This document shows, one piece after another, positions 34,336 to 43,125 of a stretch of DNA of 64,000 nucleotides. Numbering within the stretch: the stretch's first letter is position 1; each line of letters starts with the position of its first letter. The translations under genes and the position numbers were made by a program. A model generated the notes under the pieces. That model was given only the letters and a program-made list of their open reading frames with translations, did not search any database and was not told where the DNA came from. Source of the DNA: Candidatus Gastranaerophilales bacterium (GTDB lineage: Bacteria > Cyanobacteriota > Vampirovibrionia > Gastranaerophilales > Gastranaerophilaceae); the NCBI GenBank assembly GCA_944322745.1, contig CALUPV010000004.1, positions 1-64,000 of the forward strand. The letters run 5' to 3'.

Positions 34336-35952
34336 ATGCCATCAAAGTATTTGCAAGAATTATCTAAGGATGAATATGAAGCTTTAAAAAGAAAATTATT
34401 AAATATACAAGGTGGAAAATGTTTTATTTGTGGCAAAGATATAGATTTAGACATTCAAAGAACAGATATTGACCACGTAATTCCCTTGGCAAATAAGGGT
34501 AAGGATAAAGAGGATAATTTTGCAATTACACATGAATCTTGTAACCGTTCAAAACTTGATGCAAATTTAAAAATAGCTAGAATTTTGTACGAATTAGATG
34601 AATTAAAAGAAGATGTCTATAAACAGGGTCAAATGGCATCTCTAAAACATATTTTAGAAAAATATGATGGTTCAAAATACCAATTTATATACAAAAATGA
34701 AGGAAAAAGTATAAAATATTCTTTTTCAGATATTGGCGACAACAATATCTATGAAAGTCCTATTTTTATTGACAATCTATCAAAAGAAGAATTTACTTTC
34801 GTAGAAGTTCCTTTAGAATACATTTATCACGATGAATTAATAAATCCACGTGGAATTAATAGTAATATCTCCAAATTAATTAAAGAATTTTACAAACCAA
34901 ACCCACAATTACATTTAAGTCTTGCAAGATTTGAAGACAACAAAATTAAAATTTTTGACGGACAGCATAAGGCTGTAGCACAAATATTATTAGGTACAAA
35001 AAAATTAGTATTAAGATTATTTCTAAATCCAAACTTAGACCGATTAATTGAAACTAATACAAATGCTGGTAGTACACTTAAGCAAGTTGCTTTTGATAAA
35101 GCAATTATGCAACAATTGAACGATGTACTATATAAGGAAACAATAGAAAAATATAAGAAGGAAAAAGATTTAGCTGAAGACGATATGAGTTTTTCTGAGC
35201 AAGATTTAATAAATTACTTTAGAGGAGAACGAAATAGTATAAAAAAATATATTATAGCAAATTTAAAACAATCTGTTATCAAAGACCCTCACAACAAATT
35301 AAGTAACTATATTGATTTTGAAGGCAAAGGTAAAAAACTCCCAATATCTTTTAGTACAATTGATAAAACTTTATTCACAATTTTTATAGACTCTGGGAAT
35401 ATTCTTTCTACGCCAATGGATGAAAAACTAGAGGAAGGTTTAAACCCTAGATACCTAGAGAGAACTCAATTGGTTCAATTTATGAATATTATTGAAGAAG
35501 AAATATATAACAATAAATTTGATATGGAGGTTGGTGTTAGTCAAATTGAAGATAAAATTGTAAAACACAGAGATGAAGACATAACGCCGGAGCATCTAAC
35601 GGCTTTTAGAATGAGTAAAGAAGAAATAATGAAAAATTGGCTTCTATACATTAAAGATGTAATTGAAATGTATTTTGTTAATACGGGGAAAAGAATAAAC
35701 AAAGAATCTTTATTCCAGTATAAATTTGATGATCAACTTTGGACAAATATCAGAAACTTTATTATTAATTTGAGGGACATGGCTCTTTGGAAAGATAGAG
35801 AAATGGCAAAAACGCATTTTTCAACAAAACAATCACCTTATTTCTGGGAAAAAGTTTTTTCAACAGGAGCAACCCCTGATAATACTCCAGTTATTCCCAA
35901 ACCAATAAATTTTAAAGAGATGATTGAAATTCAAGAATGTGATGAGGAGTAG
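34336..35952 (+). CDS. HNH endonuclease fused to a DGQHR/ParB-like domain
   Basis: The 538-aa protein starts 9 bp after hsdR. Residues 25-75 form an HNH nuclease: zinc-type CFICG (C29, C32), IDHVIP (D46, H47), N61 and ESCNRSK (C69, N70). Residues 155-260 hold a ParB/Srx-like fold with IKIFDGQHKAVAQ (D208-G209-Q210-H211), the signature shared with DGQHR proteins such as DndB. The last 280 residues are helical and unassigned. GmrSD-type enzymes combine similar modules in the opposite order. The position between hsdR and hsdM suggests an added nuclease or modification sensor tied to this RM system. The cut or modification sensed is unknown. Confidence 0.75.
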   Translation: MPSKYLQELSKDEYEALKRKLLNIQGGKCFICGKDIDLDIQRTDIDHVIPLANKGKDKEDNFAITHESCNRSKLDANLKIARILYELDELKEDVYKQGQMASLKHILEKYDGSKYQFIYKNEGKSIKYSFSDIGDNNIYESPIFIDNLSKEEFTFVEVPLEYIYHDELINPRGINSNISKLIKEFYKPNPQLHLSLARFEDNKIKIFDGQHKAVAQILLGTKKLVLRLFLNPNLDRLIETNTNAGSTLKQVAFDKAIMQQLNDVLYKETIEKYKKEKDLAEDDMSFSEQDLINYFRGERNSIKKYIIANLKQSVIKDPHNKLSNYIDFEGKGKKLPISFSTIDKTLFTIFIDSGNILSTPMDEKLEEGLNPRYLERTQLVQFMNIIEEEIYNNKFDMEVGVSQIEDKIVKHRDEDITPEHLTAFRMSKEEIMKNWLLYIKDVIEMYFVNTGKRINKESLFQYKFDDQLWTNIRNFIINLRDMALWKDREMAKTHFSTKQSPYFWEKVFSTGATPDNTPVIPKPINFKEMIEIQECDEE

Positions 35953-35954
35953 CG

Positions 35955-37502
35955 ATGAGTACAGTACAAATACAAAAGGAACAAAAATCTGAACTGCATA
36001 CAAAACTTTGGGAAATGGCAAACGAGCTTCGCGGGAATATGGAAGCTTATGAGTTCAAAAACTACATTTTGGGCTTAATCTTCTATCGCTACTTATCAGA
36101 AAGAACTCAAAATTATATAAATGAGCTTCTAAAACACGATAATATCACTTATGAAGAGGCTTGGGAAAAAGATGATTACAAAGAAGCCTTGAGCGAAGAC
36201 TGTTTAGACCACCTTGGATATATTATTGAACCTAAGTATTTGTTTTCAAATCTAATTAAAATGATTGCAAAGGGTGAATTTGGTATAGATTACCTTGAAA
36301 AAGCCATTTCATCGATTACAGAATCCACAATCGGACAAGAATCCGAACAAGATTTTGACGGTCTTTGGGAAGATATGGACTTAAAATCCTCAAAGCTTGG
36401 CAAAATGGTAAGCGAAAAATCTAAACTTATTGCTAAAATATTGAATACTATTAATACAATAGATTTTCACCTTGAAAATATGGAGCTTGATGTTCTTGGT
36501 GATGCTTATGAGTATCTTATCGGCATGTTTGCACAAACGGCAGGCAAAAAAGGCGGAGAATTCTATACCCCTGTTAATATGTCAAAACTTGTTGCAAGGC
36601 TTGCAACCGTTGGTTTAACAGAAGCAAAAACAGTTTCAGATTGCGCTTGCGGTTCAGGTGGTTTACTTTTGCAAGTCGGTAAATACTGCAAAGTCGGTCA
36701 ATACTTCGGTCAAGAACTTACAAGCACTACCTACAACCTTGCAAGAATGAATATGTTGCTCCATGGTATAGACTACAAGAAATTTGAAATTTTGAACGTT
36801 GATACTCTTGAAAAAGACCAAAACGAAGATAGGCAATATACAGTCCAAGTCGCAAACCCGCCTTATTCAACTTCTTGGTCTGCAAATCCTAAGTTTTTGG
36901 ATGATGATAGATTTTCTGTCTATGGAAAACTTGCACCAAAATCCACAGCCGATTTTGCCTTTGTGCAACATATGATTTACCATATGGCAGAGGATGGAAG
37001 AATAGCTGTTCTATTGCCTCATGGCGTATTATTCAGAGGTAATGCGGAAGAAACCATAAGAAAACATATCGTTAAAAATATGAATTACTTGGACGCTGTA
37101 ATTGGTTTGCCTGCAAACTGTTTCCAAGGAACTTCTATTCCTGTATGTTGCTTAATTCTAAAAAGAGAAAGAAACGGCAACAGCGGAAATATTTGTTTCA
37201 TAGACGCTTCAAAATACTATGTTCAAGGCAAAAATCAAAATTCTATATCTGATGAAGATATTGAGAGAATAGTTTCGGCATACGCTGAACGCAAAGAAAT
37301 TGAAAAGTTCTGCCATATTGCAACTATGGAAGAAATAGAAGAAAATGACTACAACTTGAATATTCCTCGCTATGTAGACACTTTTGAACCGGAACCCGAA
37401 GTTGATTTACAAGCCGTAAAAGAAAGTATTAAAACCCACAAAACCAATATCCAAAAACTGGAACAAGAAGTCCAAGCCTACTTAGATGAGTTGGGGGTGT
37501 AG
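35955..37502 (+). CDS. hsdM: Type I restriction-modification methyltransferase (HsdM)
   Basis: The 515-aa N6-adenine methyltransferase begins 2 bp after the HNH gene. The N-terminal HsdM domain contains KLWEMANELRGNMEAYEFKNYILGLIFYRYLSE. The catalytic part has KKGGEFYTPVNMSKLVARL, the SAM loop SDCACGSGGLLLQVG (near residue 229) and the NPPY catalytic motif at 301-304. With HsdS it methylates the recognition site, and with HsdR it restricts. The C-terminal helix HKTNIQKLEQEVQAYLDELGV is the usual coiled-coil contact to HsdS. Confidence 0.96.
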   Translation: MSTVQIQKEQKSELHTKLWEMANELRGNMEAYEFKNYILGLIFYRYLSERTQNYINELLKHDNITYEEAWEKDDYKEALSEDCLDHLGYIIEPKYLFSNLIKMIAKGEFGIDYLEKAISSITESTIGQESEQDFDGLWEDMDLKSSKLGKMVSEKSKLIAKILNTINTIDFHLENMELDVLGDAYEYLIGMFAQTAGKKGGEFYTPVNMSKLVARLATVGLTEAKTVSDCACGSGGLLLQVGKYCKVGQYFGQELTSTTYNLARMNMLLHGIDYKKFEILNVDTLEKDQNEDRQYTVQVANPPYSTSWSANPKFLDDDRFSVYGKLAPKSTADFAFVQHMIYHMAEDGRIAVLLPHGVLFRGNAEETIRKHIVKNMNYLDAVIGLPANCFQGTSIPVCCLILKRERNGNSGNICFIDASKYYVQGKNQNSISDEDIERIVSAYAERKEIEKFCHIATMEEIEENDYNLNIPRYVDTFEPEPEVDLQAVKESIKTHKTNIQKLEQEVQAYLDELGV

Positions 37503-37503
37503 G

Positions 37504-38559
37504 ATGAACAAAGTAGATAATTTAAAAGATGCATATCTAACATTTCACAAATTTATTTGTGAACATAAAAGCATTAATCTTAAAGAAGCTCAGACACTAA
37601 AAAATAATGTTATAAAAAATTTAGAAGAACCTTTCAAAAGTAGATTTTCCTCTTTAGTATTATTTGAATCCCCTGGGGATATCTTGTGGTCAAATGTAAT
37701 GATTGCAACTACAATATTCAAAGACCAAATATATAAATTTACAAATATTCCAAAAACAAAAGAGGATATTGAAACTCATAAGCTTTTAAAGGCAAGAGAA
37801 TGTGATGAAGAATTTGAAGCGAGTTTGGCAAATATGATTGTCGGAGATAATGACAAATTCCCTTATCGTTCTTCATATTATATAACTCAATTTTTTCAAA
37901 CTCTTGGATTTGATGAAACCCATGATGGTTCCACTAGGAGAATTTGGGTTGAAAATCTTTTAAAACGCTATCCAATAACTGATATATATAAAATTGTAAC
38001 TAAAGGTTTGTTTAGAAAACGCTATTTTATAGATGCTGAAAAAGATATTGATATTGCAATAAAAGATTTTGGCAATATGCTAAAATATTGTTATTCGGCT
38101 AATGATGTTTGTGATATAAGTTCAGCTTTTGATTTAAACATAAATACAGAACTGCTATTTAGTAGTCAAATTAAATCCCCTGACAAACCATTAAACAGTC
38201 TTATTGAAGATAGTAGAGAAAAATTTATTAAAGGTGATAGACAAGGTGCTGTGGAAAAAATTTGGGATGCACTTGAACGTAGCAAAACAATTTTAAATGA
38301 TGATAAGAAAAAAGGTGCCCAAAAATTATGCGAATTGTGTGCCGGAGATTTAGATAGCGACATATTTAATAATGAATATGCTACTTTAACAAATATTGGC
38401 AATAATTATCAAATAAGACATTTTGAAACAAGTAAAAAAGCAATAGAAGACGAAGATACATTGAAATACTTGTATTTTAGAGCCTTTGCACTTGTTAATT
38501 ATGCAGTCAGCAAACTTAATTCCCAACAAACAAATCAAGTAGAGGTGCTAAATGACTAA
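37504..38559 (+). CDS. Uncharacterised RM-associated protein (351 aa)
   Basis: Start is the ATG at 37504, two bases after the hsdM stop, with the hsdM 3-prime end supplying GGGGGTG; a longer frame from 37486 is less likely. The protein is all-alpha in appearance and has no known domain I can name. The N-terminal half has EEFEASLANMIVGDNDKFPYRSSYYITQFFQTLGF. The C-terminal half has AVEKIWDALERSKTIL and NYQIRHFETSKKAI...LKYLYFRAFALVNY. The RH-x-E-rich C-terminal pattern recalls abortive-infection-type helical proteins, but this is only a resemblance. It lies between hsdM and hsdS, overlapping hsdS by 8 bp, so it is co-expressed. Confidence 0.6.
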   Translation: MNKVDNLKDAYLTFHKFICEHKSINLKEAQTLKNNVIKNLEEPFKSRFSSLVLFESPGDILWSNVMIATTIFKDQIYKFTNIPKTKEDIETHKLLKARECDEEFEASLANMIVGDNDKFPYRSSYYITQFFQTLGFDETHDGSTRRIWVENLLKRYPITDIYKIVTKGLFRKRYFIDAEKDIDIAIKDFGNMLKYCYSANDVCDISSAFDLNINTELLFSSQIKSPDKPLNSLIEDSREKFIKGDRQGAVEKIWDALERSKTILNDDKKKGAQKLCELCAGDLDSDIFNNEYATLTNIGNNYQIRHFETSKKAIEDEDTLKYLYFRAFALVNYAVSKLNSQQTNQVEVLND

Positions 38560-39772
38560 ACCTAAATTAAGATTTAAAGAATTTAATGATGATTGGCTAA
38601 CTACTACAATTGGAAAAGTTTCTCAAGGAAACTTATCTTATGGAATGAATGCTGCAGCAAAAGATTTTGATGGTACAAATAAATATATCCGTATTACTGA
38701 TATTGATGAGTTTTCAAATAAGTATTTGTACGATAATGTAGTTTCTCCAGCTGGCAAACTAGATAATAATTTTTTATTGAAAAATAATGATATTATTTTT
38801 GCAAGAACTGGTGCAAGTACAGGTAAAACATATTTATATAATCTAGAAGATGGTATTTTATATTATGCAGGATTTTTAATTAAAGCTCATATAAAAGATG
38901 ATATTTGTGCAAAATTTATTTTTTATTGTACAAAATTGGATAAATATAAAAAATGGGTTAGCACAACTTCTTTACGTTCTGGACAACCTGGAATAAATGC
39001 ACAGGAGTACTCTAATTATAAATTTAAGATACCTACTCTTTTAGAGCAGGAGAAGATTGCGGGATTTTTGAGCAATGTCGATGAGTTGATTAATGAGTGT
39101 GAGGGCGAGGTTAAAGACATTGAGGAACAAAAGAAAGGGCTTATGCAAAAAATCTTTTCTCAACAAATCCGCTTCAAAGACTCCAACAACAACCCCTACC
39201 CCGATTGGGAAGAAGAAAAAATTAAAAATGTTACATCTTATGTAGATTATCGTGGGAAAACTCCACCTAAAACTCAAAAAGGCATATTTTTAATCACCGC
39301 AAAAAATATAAAAAAAGGATTCATAGATTATAATTGCTCCAAAGAATATGTCGCAGAAAAAAATTATGCAAAAATTATGAGTAGAGGTTGTCCACAAATT
39401 GGTGATGTTCTAATAACCACAGAAGCACCCTGCGGAAATGTTGCACAAATTGATATAGTGCCAGTTGCTCTTGCCCAGAGGGTTATTAAATTAAGAGGCA
39501 TATCAAATATAATGAGCAATAATTTTTTAAAGTACTTATTGCTTAGTGATAATTTTCAATTATTACTTCTAAGCAAATCAACTGGTGGAACAGTCAAAGG
39601 TATAAAGGGTTCTGTTTTTCACGAGTTGCCAATTAAATTTCCTTGCCTAGAAGAACAAGAAAAGATAGCAAAAGTATTATCAAAAATGGATGAGCTTATT
39701 GAAGAGAAAAAAGCACTCCTTTCTGACTGGCAACGGTTCAAAAAAGGCTTACTCCAACAAATGTTTGTATAA
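38552..39772 (+). CDS. hsdS: Type I restriction specificity subunit (HsdS)
   Basis: The 406-aa protein has two target recognition domains separated by conserved helices. TRD1 covers about residues 1-165, and the central helix is LEQEKIAGFLSNVDELINECEGEVKDIEEQKKGLMQKIF. TRD2 (about 215-365) starts DWEEEKIKNVTSY and ends before the second helix EEQEKIAKVLSKMDELIEEKKALL...KGLLQQMF. This is the normal pseudo-symmetric layout, so the enzyme recognises a bipartite site. TRD2 looks intact. No second hsdS fragments or inverted repeats suggesting shuffling are visible nearby. Confidence 0.95.
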   Translation: MTKPKLRFKEFNDDWLTTTIGKVSQGNLSYGMNAAAKDFDGTNKYIRITDIDEFSNKYLYDNVVSPAGKLDNNFLLKNNDIIFARTGASTGKTYLYNLEDGILYYAGFLIKAHIKDDICAKFIFYCTKLDKYKKWVSTTSLRSGQPGINAQEYSNYKFKIPTLLEQEKIAGFLSNVDELINECEGEVKDIEEQKKGLMQKIFSQQIRFKDSNNNPYPDWEEEKIKNVTSYVDYRGKTPPKTQKGIFLITAKNIKKGFIDYNCSKEYVAEKNYAKIMSRGCPQIGDVLITTEAPCGNVAQIDIVPVALAQRVIKLRGISNIMSNNFLKYLLLSDNFQLLLLSKSTGGTVKGIKGSVFHELPIKFPCLEEQEKIAKVLSKMDELIEEKKALLSDWQRFKKGLLQQMFV

Positions 39773-39819
39773 AGTAATAATTACTTGAGATAAAATAAAC
39801 ATAATAAAAAGGAAACGAA

Positions 39820-40263
39820 ATGAGTATATTAGGAATTAATGAAAACGGGGTTGAGCAAACATATAATTTAGATGAGTTTTTAGGTAAGAGGGTTGTTTTA
39901 TATTTCTATCCTAAGGATAATACTGCGGGTTGTACTCAAGAAGCTTGCGATTTTAGAGACAGTTTTAACAGGCTAATTAATTATGCTGTTGTTATTGGCG
40001 TTAGTCCTGACAGCATTAAGAGTCATTTAAAGTTTAGAGAAAAACAAAGTTTGAATTTTATTCTGTTATCTGACACTGAGCATACCTTAGCTGAAAAATT
40101 TGCCGTTTGGAAAGAAAAATCTATGTATGGCAAAAAATATATGGGGATTGAACGCTCTACATTTATTTTGGACGAAAATGGCAACATTCAAAAAGAATGG
40201 CGAAAAGTAAAAGTTAAAGGTCATGTTGATGAGGTTTTGAGTTTCTTAAAAGAGAATAACTAA
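39820..40263 (+). CDS. bcp: Thiol peroxidase of the BCP/PrxQ family
   Basis: The 147-aa peroxiredoxin has YFYPKDNTAGCTQEACDFRDSF with peroxidatic C38 and resolving C43 (five residues apart, as in atypical 2-Cys PrxQ/BCP). It reduces hydrogen and alkyl peroxides with thioredoxin or a similar donor. AAGG precedes the ATG. It is a single gene between the RM operon and the PHP gene, which overlaps it tail to tail by 4 bp. Confidence 0.92.
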   Translation: MSILGINENGVEQTYNLDEFLGKRVVLYFYPKDNTAGCTQEACDFRDSFNRLINYAVVIGVSPDSIKSHLKFREKQSLNFILLSDTEHTLAEKFAVWKEKSMYGKKYMGIERSTFILDENGNIQKEWRKVKVKGHVDEVLSFLKENN

Positions 40264-41093
40264 TATATTTTAGGAAAATTCAATACTTCAAGTTCAACGG
40301 GGGTATTATCTGTATTTAGTTTAGTTAACGGAATATTTTTATTTGTTCCGTGGTAGTCGCTTCCTCCTGTTGTGTACAGGTTATATTTTTCAGCGCAGTC
40401 TGTAAGGAATTTTATTTCTTCCTTATTATAGCGAGAGTAATAACATTCCAGACCTTGAATATTATATTTAAGCATTTTTTCAAGTTTGGGAATAAAAGCA
40501 TCGAAAGCAAGATGTTTTTCACCTTCTCCGCCCAAAGGGTGAGCCCAAACTGCTATTCCGCCTACTTGTTGTATTGTTTCTATTGCTTCTTTACCGTCAA
40601 ATCTTGTATTGCCTGTTTTACATCCGTTTAAATATTTTTCCATTGCGGCAATGTTATTTTCGGCAAGCCCTCTTTTTACCAAAATATTTGCCAAGTGTGT
40701 TTTTACTACGCTCTTTCTTGAATACAGCCAATCCAGTTCTTCTTTTGTAAATTCAAAATCCCAAGTATCTTTTAGGTAGTGAATTCGGGTTTCAAGTTTC
40801 TTCCGTCTTAAAATTTTACCTTTTTCAATCAGTTCTTTTAGTTTGGGGTTTTCAATATCTATGCTGTAGCCTAAAATATGGCATTTTATATCTTCTAAAA
40901 GACAGGTTAGCTCTATGCCTTTTATAAATCCTTTTTCAAATTTTTCAGACATTAGTTTACAGCCTTCCACTGTGTCGTGGTCTGTTAGTGCAAAAATTTC
41001 TATTTCTGCTTTCTTTATTTTCTCTGCTAATTCGTCTACTGTGTCGCTACCGTCTGAACAGTTGCTATGTATATGTAAATCAAACTTTGTCAT
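40260..41093 (-). CDS. PHP-domain phosphoesterase
   Basis: The 277-aa protein has PHP metal ligands in DLHIHSNCSDG (H7, H9 of the first motif), ALTDHDT near residue 36, WAHPLGG near 181 and GGSDYHGTNK near 243. It resembles RNase AM/TrpH-type 3-prime,5-prime-nucleotide bisphosphate phosphatases that act on short RNA ends or pAp. It is a cytoplasmic enzyme. The SDR gene lies 18 bp upstream on the same strand, so an operon with it is possible. Confidence 0.83.
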   Translation of the reverse strand: MTKFDLHIHSNCSDGSDTVDELAEKIKKAEIEIFALTDHDTVEGCKLMSEKFEKGFIKGIELTCLLEDIKCHILGYSIDIENPKLKELIEKGKILRRKKLETRIHYLKDTWDFEFTKEELDWLYSRKSVVKTHLANILVKRGLAENNIAAMEKYLNGCKTGNTRFDGKEAIETIQQVGGIAVWAHPLGGEGEKHLAFDAFIPKLEKMLKYNIQGLECYYSRYNKEEIKFLTDCAEKYNLYTTGGSDYHGTNKNIPLTKLNTDNTPVELEVLNFPKIY

Positions 41094-41111
41094 TTCCTTT
41101 TGCCTTATTAT

Positions 41112-41837
41112 TTAGTTTGAATAAGTCCAACCTTCATCATTATGATAAACCATTAATTTACTCATTCCGCCATCAATTACGATGTTTTCACCTGTTATAA
41201 ATTTTGATTTGTTTGAACATAAGAACAAAACAGCGTTTGCAATATCAACAGGCTCGCCTACGCAATTAGAAGGGTGCTGTGTAATATCTGATGGCGAAAA
41301 ATTATAGCCTATTGTATCAATCCACCCCGGAGAAATTGAGTTGACTCTTGCTTTTCCTTTCAAGGTTACTGCCATTGCATGAGTTAATGAAATTATTCCG
41401 CCTTTTGCTGCTGAATAGCTTTCCCAATCTGCTTGCGATTGAAATGCCCTTGTTGAGGAAATATTTATAATTACTGCATTATCGTTTAGGTTATTTAAAA
41501 ATAGCTTCACCAGTGCAAATGGCGCAAACAGGCTTATTTTCTGCACGTATAGAAAATCATCTAAATCGCAAGAAAGAAGTCCGCCTTTTGATAATCCTGC
41601 GTTGTTTATAATAAAATCAACTTTTTTGTATTTTTCTATGACTTTTTGAGTGAAATCAATTATTACATCTTTTTCTGTTATATCGCCTTTATAGAAAAAA
41701 TCGCAGGGGATATCGGGCTCTTTTTTATCTATAATTACAACTTTTGCATTCGCTTTATTAAATTCTTCACAGATGGATTTCCCTATCCCTGAAGCTCCGC
41801 CTGTTACTATAATTACTTTGTTTTCAAACTCTTTCAT
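41112..41837 (-). CDS. Short-chain dehydrogenase/reductase (SDR)
   Basis: The 241-aa classical SDR has the NAD(P) loop VTGGASGIGKSI near residue 11, NNAGLSKGG near 78 and the catalytic YSAAKGG near 141 with a Ser about 13 residues before (ISSTRAF). The C-terminal part ENIVIDGGMS is typical of FabG-like and sugar dehydrogenases. The substrate cannot be told. It is probably co-transcribed with the downstream PHP gene. Its start faces the divergent repeat protein gene at 41938. Confidence 0.88.
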   Translation of the reverse strand: MKEFENKVIIVTGGASGIGKSICEEFNKANAKVVIIDKKEPDIPCDFFYKGDITEKDVIIDFTQKVIEKYKKVDFIINNAGLSKGGLLSCDLDDFLYVQKISLFAPFALVKLFLNNLNDNAVIINISSTRAFQSQADWESYSAAKGGIISLTHAMAVTLKGKARVNSISPGWIDTIGYNFSPSDITQHPSNCVGEPVDIANAVLFLCSNKSKFITGENIVIDGGMSKLMVYHNDEGWTYSN

Positions 41838-41937
41838 ATCAAAATTTTAGCATAAAATATTTTTTCAATCCTGCCTTAGAATTGCAGGAAAAACTTTTAT
41901 TCTTTATAATCGTTATAATAAGTATGAAAGGTGTTGT

Positions 41938-42348
41938 ATGAAAAATCTTTTTGCCTTGTTTGTTTTATTATTTTTCACCGGTTGCGCTTTTGCTGTTAAT
42001 TCTTATGATAGTTACGGGCGTAAGACAGGTTCTTATAAAGAAACATCATCAGGTTATAATTCTTACGATAAATATGGCTCTAAAACAGGGTCTTACAAAA
42101 AAACTTCATCGGGGTATAACGCTTACGACGAATATGGCAGAAAAACAGGCAGCTTTAAAAAAACATCGACCGGTTATAATTCTTATGATGAGTATGGACG
42201 TAAAACAGGTAGTTACAAAACAAATTCAAACGGTGTAACAACTAAGTACGATAAATATGGACGTAAAACAGGTTCTTTTAAAAAAGATTCTTCAGGCAGA
42301 ATTACTGAATACGACCAATATGGAAGAAAAGTCGGCAGCTATAAATAG
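41938..42348 (+). CDS. Exported protein with six YGRKTGS repeats
   Basis: This 136-aa protein has an N-terminal hydrophobic segment ending in AFA at residue 19, a good signal peptidase I site; FFTGC also looks like a weak lipobox (C16). The mature part is six repeats of about 20 residues, each with the pattern YD-x-YGRKTGSYK followed by SSGYN-like linkers (residues 21-136). The repeats are rich in Tyr, Lys and Gly, and will be basic and probably beta-stranded. Such repeats suggest a surface-exposed or envelope-binding protein, with repeat number open to slippage. AAAGG precedes the ATG by 8 nt. No known family is recognised. Confidence 0.75.
   Translation: MKNLFALFVLLFFTGCAFAVNSYDSYGRKTGSYKETSSGYNSYDKYGSKTGSYKKTSSGYNAYDEYGRKTGSFKKTSTGYNSYDEYGRKTGSYKTNSNGVTTKYDKYGRKTGSFKKDSSGRITEYDQYGRKVGSYK
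41998..42345 (+). repeat. Tandem 60-bp repeat array inside the repeat protein gene
   Basis: Six roughly 60-bp units (residues 21-40, 41-60, 61-80, 81-103, 104-124 and a shorter 125-136) encode the YGRKTGSYK units. The first four are the most similar at the DNA level and in exact 20-codon register; the last two are slightly longer and more diverged. This pattern is typical for expansion and contraction by recombination. Confidence 0.85.
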
Positions 42349-42423
42349 TTAATTATTTATTAAAAATGTGTTTTATAATAAAATAGCTATAGTACGGTTT
42401 TGGTTATGGAAAGTGGTTTGTAA

Positions 42424-43125
42424 ATGAAACATTTGGTTGTTATCCCGACTTATAATGAAATAGAAAATATTGAGGATATGATAAATGAATTGTTTGGTTT
42501 GTATCCTGAAATTAGTATTTTAGTTGTAGATGATTCATCTCCTGACGGAACTGCTCAAAAAGTTAAACAATTAATGGAAAATAATCCTAATTTATTTATA
42601 CTTGAGCAAAGCGAAAAATCAGGATTGGCAAACGCATATATAAACGGCTTTAAGTGGGGACTTGTAAAAGGTTTTGATTTATTTACCTCTATTGATGCAG
42701 ATTTTTCTCATAAACCGATATATATTAAAGACGCTGTTAAATTAATAGAATCGGGTGTCGATATTGCTTGCGGTTCTCGCTATGCAAAAGATGGTGATAC
42801 AACCGAAAAACATTGGTTTAGAAATTTTATTTCCATTGGCGGAAATATTTATGCCGATTTTATTTTGGGGGATAACATAAAAGATTGGACTGAAGGATTT
42901 AATACATACACTAAAGATGCTTTATATAAAATAAATTTGGATTCTATTAAAGTAAAAGGTTATATTTTTCAAGCAGAAATGAAATATAAAGCTGTAAAAG
43001 CAGGGTGCATTGTAAAAGAGTTTCCTATACTTTTTGAAGAAAGAAAAAAAGGAAAGTCGAAAATGAGTTCGCATATAATAATAGAGGCGCTTATCTCTGT
43101 ATTAAGAATTAAATTAGGTAAATAA
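42424..43125 (+). CDS. Polyprenol-phosphate mannosyltransferase-like GT2 enzyme
   Basis: The 233-aa protein is a soluble GT2 enzyme of the dolichol/polyprenol-phosphate mannose (or glucose) synthase type. It starts HLVVIPTYNEIENIEDMI and has ILVVDDSSPDGTA near residue 35, TSIDADFSHKP near 89 (DxD), and the acceptor-loop motif SRYAKDGDTTEKHWFRNFIS. It would load a sugar on a polyprenyl phosphate for use by membrane GT-C enzymes such as the 58001 gene. It overlaps the convergent DegT gene by 12 bp. Confidence 0.85.
   Translation: MKHLVVIPTYNEIENIEDMINELFGLYPEISILVVDDSSPDGTAQKVKQLMENNPNLFILEQSEKSGLANAYINGFKWGLVKGFDLFTSIDADFSHKPIYIKDAVKLIESGVDIACGSRYAKDGDTTEKHWFRNFISIGGNIYADFILGDNIKDWTEGFNTYTKDALYKINLDSIKVKGYIFQAEMKYKAVKAGCIVKEFPILFEERKKGKSKMSSHIIIEALISVLRIKLGK

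Noticed and set aside
27116-39772. Integrated element with tRNA-Val as attachment site
   Set aside because: The accessory genes begin right after the tRNA, but I found no integrase gene and no repeat of the tRNA 3-prime end downstream, so integration at this tRNA cannot be supported.
38552-39772. Phase-variable hsdS shuffling
   Set aside because: Only one complete hsdS with two TRDs is seen, and no partial hsdS copies, inverted repeats or invertase genes occur nearby.
41998-42345. CRISPR-like or mobile repeat array
   Set aside because: The regular 60-bp units are translated in frame as a protein repeat with a signal peptide, with no unique spacers.
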